DNA from: Streptomyces sp. ADI95-17
Lineage (GTDB): Bacteria; Actinomycetota; Actinomycetes; Streptomycetales; Streptomycetaceae
Length of the DNA stretch: 41,895 bases
Direction: 5' to 3'
Assembly: GCF_003846175.1 (NCBI RefSeq)
Contig: NZ_ML123046.1
Span: 537,890 to 579,784, forward strand
Made by a program: the position numbers and the translations under genes. Positions within the stretch are counted from its first letter, which is position 1, and each line of letters opens with the position of its first letter. The notes under the pieces are model-generated. The model was not told the origin of the DNA, did not search any database, and saw only the letters and a program-made list of their open reading frames with translations. Positions 9,670 to 20,800 of the stretch are shown piece after piece.

Positions 9670-11133
9670 TCAGGAACGGCAGGTCGCCCGCATCTGCGCG
9701 GCGGCGTGATGGGCCTTCTCCCACCCCTTGGACCAGTCGTCACCGCGGTCGAGCAGCTTCACCCCGATCGTGGCGCCCTTCATGGCGAAGGTGCCCGCGT
9801 CGACCCACTGGCCGCGGTGCGCGACCTGGTTGATCGAGAAGCTGCTGTACATGGTCGTACGGTCGTTGGCGTTGACCAGCACGTGGTACTTCGTGGGGTG
9901 CCCGCCCACGTACAGGTTGGTGTTGCTGTTCGGGATGAACACGGAGATCTGGCACGTCCGGGCCCGGGTGCCGGGCTTCCACCACCACTTGACGCGGTTC
10001 TGCATGTCGGTGGAGGTGTCGCCGGACATCGGTATGGAGGAGTAGCTGCCGTTGCAGCCGTTGCCCGTCCAGCCGCCGGAGGAGCGGGTGTACCAGCCGG
10101 CGCTGCCGTCGGTGAAGTAGTGGTCCTGCTGGAAGCCGCCGCCGGAGGGAGTGGGGCAGCCGTGACCGGTGACCCCGGTGTAGACGACGGTCGACTGCGG
10201 CGCCGCCTTCTGCGCGGTGCCGCCCGCCGCACTGCCCGAGCCGCTGCCGCTGCCGCCGCTGCCCGTGGTGGTCTTCCGGGCCGTGGACTTCTCACCGCCG
10301 GTGGACTTCCCGCCCCCGGAGCCGCCGCCCGTGCCACCGGTGTCCCCGCCCGTGCTTCCGCCGCCCTCGTTGAGCGGCTTCGACACGCCCGCGCCGTCGG
10401 CGGAGGGTCCCGATCCGCCCTTCCCGTCCTTGCCGGCGGGCGGCTGCTTGCCCGAGCCCGCGCGCGGCGAGGGGGCCGCGGATGCGAACGCGCCGGGAAC
10501 GTCGCCGTTTCCGGCGCCGAGCATCGTGCCAGGGGCCTCGCCGCTGCCCGCCGAACGCTTGCCGTCGTTGCCACCACCGGTGTGCACCAGGAACGGAACG
10601 GTCACCAGCAGGACACCGGCGATGGCGGCGCCGGCGAGGAGCGCCTTGTTCGGACGCCCCGTCTTCTCGGGGGCGTCGGCCGTGGTGGTGGCGGTCATGG
10701 TCGCGGTGGCTTCCGCCTCCGCTTCCGCCTCGGCGGTGGCGGTCGCGGTGGCGGCCCCGCCCTCGCTCTCGCCCTCGGCGGTGGCTGCGGCGCTCGTGGC
10801 CTCTGCCTCCGATTCCTGCTTCTTCTCCGGCTCGCTCCTCCGCCCGGATTCCGTCGCTGCCGATCCCGTGGACGCGGTCTTCTTCTCCTCGCCGGATGCC
10901 TCGCCGGGTGTTCCGGTGGATGCCCCCGCGGACGTTTCGGCGGACTTCTCCGAAGTCTCTCCGGCTTCCTCTTCCGGAGCCGTGGACGGTTCCGCCGCCG
11001 CGGCCGTACCGCTGCCCTTCGCGGAAGCCGCGCGTGCGGTCCGTGCCGGGGTCTCGCCCGCGGCGGCCTCGGCGGTGGCGGCCGCCTCCGGCTCGGAGGC
11101 GGCCGCTGTTTCTTCGTTCCTGGACGTGGTCAT
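9670..11133 (-). CDS. Single-pass membrane protein with golvesin-like outer domain
   Basis: Unrecognised as a named family member; 487 residues in three parts. Residues 1-160 are a low-complexity Ala/Glu/Thr/Ser segment predicted disordered and cytoplasmic. One membrane helix follows at about 163-183 (LLAGAAIAGVLLVTVPFLV after the basic RPNK), giving an outside C-terminus. A Gly/Ser linker leads to a Cys-containing folded domain (about 314-487) whose late part (CQISVFIPNSN, YHVLVN, GQWVDAGTFAM, GVKLLDRG) resembles the golvesin C-terminal beta-sandwich seen in surface or xanthan-lyase-type proteins. The four Cys could form disulfides. Its ATG overlaps the upstream stop (ATGA), so it is coupled to the SseB-like and giant genes. 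It could be a surface adhesin, or a cell-envelope component that helps handle the secreted giant. Confidence 0.75.
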   Translation of the reverse strand: MTTSRNEETAAASEPEAAATAEAAAGETPARTARAASAKGSGTAAAAEPSTAPEEEAGETSEKSAETSAGASTGTPGEASGEEKKTASTGSAATESGRRSEPEKKQESEAEATSAAATAEGESEGGAATATATAEAEAEAEATATMTATTTADAPEKTGRPNKALLAGAAIAGVLLVTVPFLVHTGGGNDGKRSAGSGEAPGTMLGAGNGDVPGAFASAAPSPRAGSGKQPPAGKDGKGGSGPSADGAGVSKPLNEGGGSTGGDTGGTGGGSGGGKSTGGEKSTARKTTTGSGGSGSGSGSAAGGTAQKAAPQSTVVYTGVTGHGCPTPSGGGFQQDHYFTDGSAGWYTRSSGGWTGNGCNGSYSSIPMSGDTSTDMQNRVKWWWKPGTRARTCQISVFIPNSNTNLYVGGHPTKYHVLVNANDRTTMYSSFSINQVAHRGQWVDAGTFAMKGATIGVKLLDRGDDWSKGWEKAHHAAAQMRATCRS

Positions 11134-11846
11134 GGGGTCCTCTGGGTGACGGGACTGGTGGGGAGCTGGTGGGACGAATCGGGAGAACCGCCGGTGGAAC
11201 CGATGGAGCCGGTGGCGGAGGTGGGGACGGTGGGGACGGCGGGCCGGACCGCGTCGAGGATCAGACGCGCGTCGAGCAGGATGCGCGCCGGGCCCGCCGG
11301 GTTGACCGAGATGCGGCCCTCGCCCGCGGCGAGCTCGCGCACCAGGTCGGCGACGGCGACCGTGTCGTGCGCCAGGGCACCTTCGAACGGCTGGTGGGGT
11401 ACGGCGGTGAAGAGCGGCACGGCGGGTGAACCGTCGGCCCCGGCGACCGTCAACGGGCCCCCACCGGGCGCCCGGAGCACCACCGCCTCCGCACCTGCCA
11501 GCGCCTCCAGGGCGTCGCTCAGCGGGCCGTACCCGGTGACGGCCAACTGCACGGCGGCATCGACCGGATCGGTCGGCTCGGGCCAGCCCAGGGCCGACGG
11601 GGACGGCCGGTACTCCTCGTTGGCTTGCCACTCCGCGACTTCGCCGTCGAGCCCGGAGCGCCACTCCCCGGCAACGGCCCAGGGCGGCGGCGGGGCGGCA
11701 TCGGTCCAGGCCGGATCGACGACGCCGATCCAGTGGTCCGGCGCCTCCCGCGCGGCCTCGCGGATGTGGTCGGGAACGGGCGGAAGTTCCTGCCCGGCCG
11801 TTCCGTCGGTGTGCTGCATCTGGGTGCCTCGGTTCGTGTCCGTCAT
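11130..11846 (-). CDS. T7SS-associated protein with SseB-like domain
   Basis: Predicted cytoplasmic protein of 238 residues with no signal or membrane segment. Residues 15-75 contain Pro/Trp-rich motifs (DHIREAAREAPDHWIGVVDP, WAVAGEWRSG) that recur in streptomycete type VII secretion-associated proteins. Residues 80-205 look like an SseB N-terminal domain, with the SPAVPLFTAVPHQPFE strand-turn and the late ISVNPAGPARILLDA strand. The last 35 residues are Thr/Ser/Pro-rich. The ATG overlaps the stop of the giant gene (ATGA) and its own stop overlaps the next ATG. This tight coupling to the giant suggests a chaperone, export adaptor or immunity role; which of these is not shown by sequence. Confidence 0.78.
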   Translation of the reverse strand: MTDTNRGTQMQHTDGTAGQELPPVPDHIREAAREAPDHWIGVVDPAWTDAAPPPPWAVAGEWRSGLDGEVAEWQANEEYRPSPSALGWPEPTDPVDAAVQLAVTGYGPLSDALEALAGAEAVVLRAPGGGPLTVAGADGSPAVPLFTAVPHQPFEGALAHDTVAVADLVRELAAGEGRISVNPAGPARILLDARLILDAVRPAVPTVPTSATGSIGSTGGSPDSSHQLPTSPVTQRTP

Positions 11847-14800
11847 GACGTCTGGGGAGCCTCGTCCTCGTGCTGGAGGACCGCCGCGTACGACGGGTGC
11901 TTGAGCAATTCCTCCACCGCCTCGGGGGACAGGTGGCGGTGGTGGGCGAGCACTGTCAGTACCTGCGCGTCGGTCAGCGCCAGCTCGCGCATGGTCAGGC
12001 CACCGGGAGCGAGGTCCAGCGCGGCCCGCGCGGAGATGAGGGGATCGTGGAGCTGGCGCAGATTCACCTGCCGCACGACGACGTCCCGCACCGCGTACTC
12101 GTCGAGGACCCGGCCGAGAACATCGGCGGAGGAACCGTTCGAGTCCGTCGCGCCGTTGTCGCCACCCGTGTGCGGGGGCGGGGGCGGGGGCGGAGGCGGA
12201 GGCGGAGGCGGTGGCGGGGGAGTCGACGAGTCCGAGGACGACTGGACGGCCGACAGGACCGGGGACGCCGGGGGCGTCGACGGAACCGGGGTCGGCGGCG
12301 GGACCGGGGGCAGCGACGAACCGTCGCTGACGGGCCCGTAGTCGTACTCGGTCACCCACCCGTCAGTGGCTTCGTCCTCGGTGTGTGCCCGCGGCGGTGC
12401 CGATTCCGGGGCCGTGTCCTCGTCCGAGCCCGAGCCCGAGCCCGTTTCCGTTGTCGAGTCGTCGTTCCGCGCCGGGGGCTTGCGCTTGTGCAGTCGTTTC
12501 GTCCGTTGCGTCAGTGGCGTTGTGGACGTGTTCGTCTCGTTGTCCCCGTCGTTGCCCGCCTCCGACGCGCTCTCGTCGTCGGTGGTGGTGTCGCGCTCGG
12601 AGTCCGTCCGGGAGTCGGTTTCGGAGGCTGTGGTTGCGGGGGCCGGGGTTGTTTCTTCGTCGGTCGTGTTATCGGTCTCGGACGGGGTCCGGGAGTCGGT
12701 CCTGGAGACGTAGGCCGTCCGCGGAGGTGCTGCTTCGGTGTCCGTGTCCGTCGTCGAACCGTCGTACCTCTGGGGCGATTTGCGCTTCCGTACGTGCTTC
12801 GACCGTTGCGACGGGGGCGTTGCGGACGGGCTCGTGTCGTTGTCCCCGTCGTAGTCCGTCTCCGACGCGCTCTGGTCGTCGTTCTGGTTGTTGTTCTGGG
12901 CGTCGGTCTCGGTCTGCTGGGTGTTCTGGTCGTCGTCCTGGTTGTCGTTCTCGGCGTCGGTCTCGGTCTGCTGGGTGTTCTGGTCGTCGTCCTGCTCGTC
13001 GTTCTGGGCGTTGGTCTCGGTCTCCTGGACGTTCCCGTCGTCCTGTCGGCCGTCGCTCTCCTGTTCAGAGTTCTCGAAGTCCTCGGAGTCCTTCGAGTTC
13101 TCCGGGGCCTCCAGGTTCTCCAGGTCTTCCAGGTTCTCCGAGTCGTCCTCCGACTCCGACGGATGGTTCGTCTCGGAGACCGTGGGTACGGGAGCCAGGG
13201 CCGCCTGGTAATGGCGGTCCTTGAGGTACAGCACGACATGAGCCGGGGGCGTCCCGGCGTTCTCGGGTTCGAAGTCCTGGAACGTGCCGTCGTCCCGAAC
13301 GACCGTCACCTTGACCCCGAAGGTCCGGGCGGCGAGCGCGGGCAACAGGTCCGCGGCCCCGTGGTTCCAGCCGCGTTCGCCGCCCGAGCTCCCGGCACGT
13401 TGCAACTGTGCCAGCGCGAGCGCCCTGCGCTCGTCGGCCGACAGCCGTGCGTACAGCGGCAGGGTGTGCGCATCGTCCTCGAACTCACGGGCCTCGGGCG
13501 ATCCTGCGGCGAACGTGGGTCCGCCGTTGGCCAGTTCCTCGGGGTCGAACCGATCGAGGAGATCCGGGGTCATGAAGTCCAGCAGGTCGCCCGAGTCGTT
13601 CGTCAGGGTGTCCGTCAACCGGTTGCGCAGGTCGGTGACGTCCGGCGTCGTGTCCACGGCGCTGCCGGCCGCGCCCGGCAGCGTGGTGTTCGTGTGCCGC
13701 ATCCCCGCGGCGAGCGCGTGGTAGAACGCGTCGCCGTCCTCGGGCACGTTGTGCAGGGTGTACGTCTCGCCCTCCGGGGAGACGAGCGTGTGCGGCGCGT
13801 CGACGGAGGCCGTCGCCGTCGCCGGGTCCGGGATGAACGCAGTCCCGGTGTACTTGGGGAACGTCGTCGACGGCGTCTCGGGGGCGGTGAAGCTCACCGC
13901 AGGAGGCTGGGGGCCATTGCGCGGCGTGCGGTGGTACCACTGGGTGAGCCGGTCCGTCGCCGCCCGTACCCGCCGGAACTCCCGCATCGCGGCGCGGGCG
14001 CGCTCGGCCAGCACCGCCATCTGTTCCACCTGCTCGGGAGTGGGGTCGGCGTCCCCGGCCGATTCGGTGACGGCGCGCCTGACCTTCCAGTACGCCTTGT
14101 CCGCGTCCACCCACGCCTTGCTCGCCTTCGTCACCGAGGTCCAGGCGGCGGTGACGTCGGACGGGAAGCTCGTGTCGTCGATCAGCCCGAGATCGCGGGC
14201 CACGTCCTCCCGTACCCAGGCCAGGACATTGGTCCGGTACTCGACGGTCTGCGACCTGCTGCCCTGGACGAAGACACTGGCGGCCCGGCCGTGCGTGACC
14301 GTCGCCTCGCCCAGCCAGTCCGTGGGAATCGAGAACAGCAGTGCCCGGCCCGTCTTGGGTTTTATGTTCTGCTGGGTGCCGTCCGCGGAGGCGAGTTTGA
14401 GGGTCGTCGACTCACCGGTGTTCCCCCCGCTGCCCGTCGGCGCGGGTGAGACGGTGCCGACCGCCGGTACGGACGTGCCGACGGTCGCACCGAGCGTCGT
14501 GCCCTGCGCACCGGTCTCCGTGACCGACAGGTCCGAACTCACGGTCTGCCGTTCGGGGCTCTCCATCGTGGCGTCCGCCGCCACGCTCAGCAGAACCGCC
14601 TCGCTCAGCCGGGGCCGGGAGAACAGCCGGTAGCTTCCCTGGGTGTCCAGCGCGATGGTGGCGTCGTGCATCGTGGCCGCGAGGTAGCCGTTGCCCGTCG
14701 CGGTGTTGCCGAAGAAGGCCGCCGTCTGGGTGCTCGCGAGCCCGTCGGACAGGGCCTGCCCCGAGGCCCGTCCCTGGCGGGCGAGACCGGACTTCCGGGC

Positions 14801-17800
14801 CTTGCCCGTTGCCTCGGCCAGATTCGTGCCGGTGAGTTCGACGGTTCCGCTGCCTGGCTTGGGCAGGTGCGGCAGATCGGTGTTGTGCGCCTTGGCCAGG
14901 GCGAGGTGGGCTGCGTCCAACGCCATGTCGGTGTCGGTGATCCGACGTGGCATGAAGCCGTTGGCCGGCATGGTGAACGCCTGCGTCTGCCCCTCTCGTC
15001 GCCATCGCTCGATGGCCTCGTTCGTGAGCTGTCCCGGCCTTCGGACCGTGACCTTGGGGGGCTGGTTCCCCTCCGTCAGCGGGTTGCCGCCGATGTCGTC
15101 CGCGGCGTTCGGCACGGCCAGGCTGAGCGGCAGCTGCTCCCGCAGGGTGCCGACCGTGAATTCCCTCGAAGGCACTTCCGTCCCGTCGGCGTTCACCAGC
15201 ACCATGCGGATCCGGTACGTGGTGAGGAAGTCGGCGAACGGCTCGTTGGGGTAGAACGTGTAGTTCTTCATACGGCTCGCCGAAGTGGCGACCGTCTTCT
15301 GCTGGGTGACGGCGAGCGATTCGGAGAGGCTCGGGCCGGCGGTGGGAGCGACCGTGTTCTGGGTCCGCACCGCTTCGGTGACCGAGAGTCCGGTCGTGGT
15401 CGTGACCGCCTTGCTCCTGTTCACCTCGACCGTCTCGGTCATGCCCAGGGTCTCCTGGAATGTGACGCTGTGATCGATCCCGTCGAAGCTCGGGTCCTCC
15501 GGGATGAGTTCGATGCGTACCGTCGCACGCTGCGAGCCGATGGACACCTCGCCGAGCTTGGTCCAGGCGGTGCGGGTCACCGCGGTGACCCCGCCCTTGG
15601 CGGCGGCCATCTGCTGCCGGAGGGCGAGCAGCGCACGGGGCGTCACCATGTCCAGGACGTGGTCCCGGCCGGCGTCGTCCACTCCCCGCGATTTGAGGAG
15701 CTCGGCGAAGTGCCGCGAGGCCGTGGCGGAGTCGAGGGAGTTGACCGGGAACGAGCCGAACGGAGTGTCCTTCAACCAGGGCGAGGGGGACCAGGCGTCC
15801 TCGCTGTAGGTGGGCGCGGCGGGCAGTGTGCTGCCGACCAGGCCGAGGCGGTGCGCGACCTTCTCCGGCACATGGCCGAGCCAGCCGCCGGGCATGGTGA
15901 GCGTGAACCCGGCGAAGTGGGTGCGCAGCGTCGGCAGCAGGGCGCGCAGCGGACCGGCCAGCCCGTTGGCGCGGGTCGTGAACCCGACCTCGTGATCGAC
16001 GTCCGCGGTGACCAGGTACTTCAGGTTCTCGTCGTCCCGGTCGTTCTCCACCGACGCCGTGTTCGTCGCGGTCGCGGTGCTTCCCTTGGTCCACGCCCCG
16101 TTCAGGACCAGCCCGTACGTACCGACCAGCGAGGGCCCCTGGTCGTGGCTGCGCGCGTAGGCGACCCCGAGGTTGAGCTTGGCCACCGTGACCGAGGTCC
16201 GCGCATGGGTGACCTGGGTCTCGGCGCCGAGTGTCAGCTCGGTCTCCACCGCGACGGGTTTCGACTGCACGACCGGATTCCGCAGGGTGACACGGTGGAC
16301 GAGCCGGCCGATCCGGTTGACGTACGGTCCGGCGCCGAACAGCTCGACCATGCGCATGCCCGCACGGCTGATCGACTGGTCCAGGAACGAGGCCAGGACC
16401 TGCGGCTGGAACTGGCGCATCACCGCGTCGTGCGGAGCGGCTCCGTACAGGCTGAACTGCCAGGCGTCGCCGGAACCTTCCTTGAGCGCGGTCTCGACGC
16501 CCTGGCTCAGCTCGGAGCCGCCCGCGACGGCGATGACCTGGTGGGGCAGATCTCCGAACGGAGTCGGCGCGGTCTCCGGTTCCCGGAGCTCGATCTCCTC
16601 GACGTTCTCCTCGGTGTTCTGTTCGGCATTCTCCTCAGTGTTCGCCTGCGCGTTCGCCTCCGCGCCGGTGCCCCGGCCCGTGTTGGTCGTGGTGGTCGGC
16701 TTCTCCGGCTCGCCCAGCAGCTTCCGGACGTCCTCGGTGTTCAGCGTGACGGCGACGGGGGCGGCAGCGGGCGGCGTCGAAACCTGTTCCGGCCGCGGGC
16801 GTGGGGTGGCCGGCGGGATGTGCTCGTCGGGTACGTCGAGCAGGATCCGTCCGGTCACCGCCGGACGGCGCGCCGTGCCACCGATCAGGTCGACCTCCGC
16901 GTTGCGTCCCACGGAGAGCCCCGTGCCGAGCACCCCGAGCACCCGCAGCGGCTCCCGGAAGCGCCAGTACCCGCCGCTGGTGACGGTCACCGACAGCTGG
17001 TAGCTGAACACATGGGACGGGCCCGACGTGGCGTGCAGGGGCTCGTACGAGACGGTGGCACCGGAGCCGGTCTTCCGGGCCTTCTGCCAGCCGAACCGGG
17101 CGGCCGGGGTGATCACTCCGCTGTTGATCGGTTGCTTGAACGCGTCGGCGTTGTTCTCACGCGCCGATATGCCGACGTCGACCCCGGCCTCCCTGGTGTG
17201 GGACACCGTGGCCGAGCTGTCCAGCCGTTGGGCTCCGGGCGTGCTGCTCCGCAGGATCAGCTCGTTGCGCGTGCCCTCGTAGCGGCGCCCGGTCAGCTCG
17301 CCCTTGGCCCGGATCCAGCGGTACTTCCGCTTGGTGCCCGTGTTGTCGACGAGCCGGATCGGGATTCCGTCGGTGGTGAAGGACTCCAGCTGCCCCGCCA
17401 CACTGTGATGGCTCAGGGCGTCCATCACACTCAGTGTGTTCTGCAGGGCGGCGCTGAAGTGGTTCTTGCCCCGCCAGCCCTTCGACTTGTCGTCGGGGGT
17501 CGTGAAGTCCGCCAGCGGGGCGACGAGACCGGGGTGCTGCTGGGCGATGGCGGCGATCACACTCTCCGTCAGCCCGTTGAGGAACGCTGCCGGGGGCGGT
17601 GCCGTGGGCTGGGCCGCGGGCGGTGTCGTGGGCGGTGTCGTGGGCGGTCCGGTGGTGTCCGTGGCAGCGCCCTCGACGGAGTCCGTGTCGGGGAGGAACG
17701 CCTCCACCCTCGCCATGCCGAGCAGCGTCGGATGATCCTGGGGCAGATAGACCGGGGCCGGCGGCTCGCCGGTGTTCGGCGGTACGGGGGTGACGGAACC

Positions 17801-20800
17801 GCTGCTGCCGCTGCCGCTGCCGTTGCTGCTTTCGGTCTGGACGGGGTTCAGGGCCGTGTGCTCCGCGGAGCGGGTACGGAGCTTCGTACCGTCGTCCCAG
17901 CCGGCCAGGCGGCGCGCCTCCGCGCGGGTCATCCGGTCGAGGGTCCAGACGTCGAACGTGGTGGCGTTCTCCTGCCCGGATTTGCGGACGTGGACGGTCT
18001 TCTTCACCAGGTACAGCTCGGTACGCACCTTCTTTGCACGTCCGACGATCTTGCGGCTGCCCGAGCCGCCGAAGCCGGTGGTCCGGGTGGACCGGTTGCC
18101 GAACTGGGCGAAGCCACCCACCTGCAGGCGCGGCTGGGCCGCGCTCGTCGCGTACTCGTCGAAGGAGAAGCTGGGACCGACGGTGAACTGGAGGTCCTGG
18201 CTGTACGCCGTCGACGTGCTCCGGTCGTTCTTGATGACCCGCTGGATGGCGTTGCGAAGCTCCGCCGCGTCGGTCTCCGAGATCTGGGTGGCCTCGACGG
18301 GCACGATCTTGTCCACGGCGAACACACCGCCGGGCTGCCCGGATTCCGTGAACAGCGGCTGACTGGTGACCGTTCCGTGCGCCATCCGGTCCGCGGTCCG
18401 GATGAAGTTCTCCGAGCTGAAGAAGCGGGTGATCTCCGCGTGCATCGAGGAGCCGACGACCGCCTTGGCCTGGCCCACCGCCCAGTCCTGGATCGCCGCC
18501 ACCGACCCGTATCCCTCGGTGTGCACCATGCGGTAGTCGCTGTGCTCGCTGAGCCGCATCTTCTGCGGTGCGTGCTCGTGACTGCGTTTGGCGGTCAGGT
18601 TGTCCGGCAGACGCAGCAGCAGCCCGTCCTTCACACCGAACGTGAGAGTGGTCCGCGATCCGGCCTCCTGGACCGGTGCTGTGGACCGGGTGTTCGGCCT
18701 GATCCGTTGGGCGATCTGCTTCAGCTTTCCGTACTTCTCGGGCGCCGGGTCCGTCAGCTCGACCCGGTACATCACATCGCTCAGGTACAGATGCGATTCG
18801 TCGGAGTGACGGCTCTCGACCTGGCTCAGGGTCTGGTCCTGGAGGTTGAAGTCGACCGACTTCGTGAAGCCCAGAGTGAGGCCCACCCGCCCGAACATGT
18901 TCGCGGGGCCGATCGGTGGCCCCAGCGGAACCGCCACGCCCAACTGCCTCGAAGAACTTGCCGTTTCGGATTTCCCGGAGGTGATCTGGCTGCGGTGGAT
19001 CTGGTCCACCTTCACCGGGTCGAGCGAGATCGCCCCGCCCTTCTCATTGGTGATCATGGACCAGGGTGCCTGCGGCCGTTGGGAGACCCGCAGTTGGCGG
19101 ATACGTCCCGAGGCGTCCTTGAAGGGCGCGGAGACCCAGCCGTCCCCGTGGAACAGATGGGGCGTCTGCTTGAGCGCCCGTTCCAGTTCGGCGAGCGGGT
19201 TGTTGGCGGCGCCGGGGTTCCGGGCGGGGACCGGCAGGGCCGAACCGGCTATGCGCCTCAGTACGTCGTCGATACCCCGCTGTATCACCTGGCTCTGACC
19301 GTAGGTGAAGGCGGAATCGTCATCCACGCCGTCTCCGGTGATGTACGTGGGCAGCGTCAGGTCGCCCGGGAACCGCTGGACCGCGCCCCGGGCCGGGGTG
19401 GGCAGCATGCTGTCGTCGACCCTGGCGGGGCGATCGGTGTCGAGCTGCGCCGCCACCAACTGGACCACACTGGTGGAGACATCGGTGTCCGTGGACGTGG
19501 ACACCTGCTGTGTCTGCTGAATCTCCTGTGCCTGCTGAGTTTCCTGTGTCAGTTGCGACTGCTGTGCCGGCGCCGGTTCGATGACGTCCCGTGTGAGGTC
19601 GCGGGACGGGGACTGGAGGTCGTCCTGCGACGATCCGGCCGCCGATCCGTTCCCGCCGGATTCCTGGTTGACCCGGTCGAAGAGGGCGGAGTACCGGTCC
19701 AGGCCGGGTGTGCCCTTTCCTCCCAGCTCCACGGTGATGCGGCGCAGCAGATCGGGCGTCATCCGCCCGTCACGGAAGGGCGCCCAGACGGTGTCGTCGC
19801 CCCCGAAACGCTCGCTGTCCAGTGCGCCGAGCGCCGCCAGCAGCGCATCGTGGTCGGGGGACTGCTCGATCTGCGTACCGAAGGTGCCGCGCAGCGTACG
19901 TACGAGCTGGAGCGTTCGCGTCGTGACCCAGGGGCCGGGAGCATCCTCCGACGTCGTCGCGGGACTGGTGGAGCTGGTCCCGGCTGCGGTGTCCGTGTCC
20001 TCCGTGGTGCCTGCCGGGGGGTGCAGGCCCGCCGTACGGGCGAGCGCGGTGAGTTCGGCGCCCGTCGGCTCGGGGGTGTACGTGATCCACTGGCCGGAAT
20101 TCTCCGCGTCGTCGCGGAAGAGGACCGGGCGCGGCCGCTGCTCTGAGTCGAGCGCCGTGCCTGCGGACGTGGTGGGCGCGTACACCGGCCGGCCCGTCAC
20201 ATTGGCGACGTGCTGGGCGACGGACAGCCCGCCGTGAGTGGGCGAGGCGCCGGTGGAGCAGGCGTACAGCACGATGGGGCGGTCCTTCGGACCGAGTTCG
20301 GCGGAGTGCTCCAGGTAGCGGCCGAGCTCCCTGCCGCTGACCACGATGCTCGTCCCGTCCTGCCGCGTCAGCTTCACCCGGGTGGGAGTGCCGTGTGCCG
20401 CGAAGAAGGACACCTTCTGGCCGCTCCAGGGTGTCCGGCGCTGCTTTCGGTACATGGACGATTCGCTGTGGTGGTGGTCCTGGAAGGTGTCGGAGGCGAT
20501 GACGGTGTTGTAGCGCTCGTTCCGGTCGGCCCAGTCGGACGGGGTGTACGACGCGAGGAGCGACGAGTCGGAGGAGCCGGTCGCGACCGTCTGCTTGACG
20601 ATGTCGTCCGAGTCGGTCGTGGCGTCGTCCGCCGAGCGGGCGGACCTGAGCACGAGCCGGGGAGGAATTTCCGAGGAATCGGTGACGTCGGACGGCTTCA
20701 CGGCCGGCCCGGGGGCGTTGTCCGGCGTTGTTTCGGGTCCGGTGTCGCCGAAGAACCCGAAACTGAAGTCGATGTCTCCACCGAAGTCGCTGCTGTCTTC

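Noticed and set aside
11846..12150. A toxin domain at the very C-terminus of the giant
   Set aside because: The last 100 residues are a short helical segment with no catalytic motif I recognise, so I do not assign an activity.
12901..13020. Regular 54-bp repeats considered as a CRISPR array
   Set aside because: There are no unique spacers, the repeats are in frame within a coding sequence, and no cas genes are nearby.
14666..20146. 1826-codon open frame on the plus strand opposite the giant gene
   Set aside because: It lies wholly inside the minus-strand giant gene, has an Arg/Gly/Val-rich composition typical of antisense GC-rich DNA, and has no recognisable domain.
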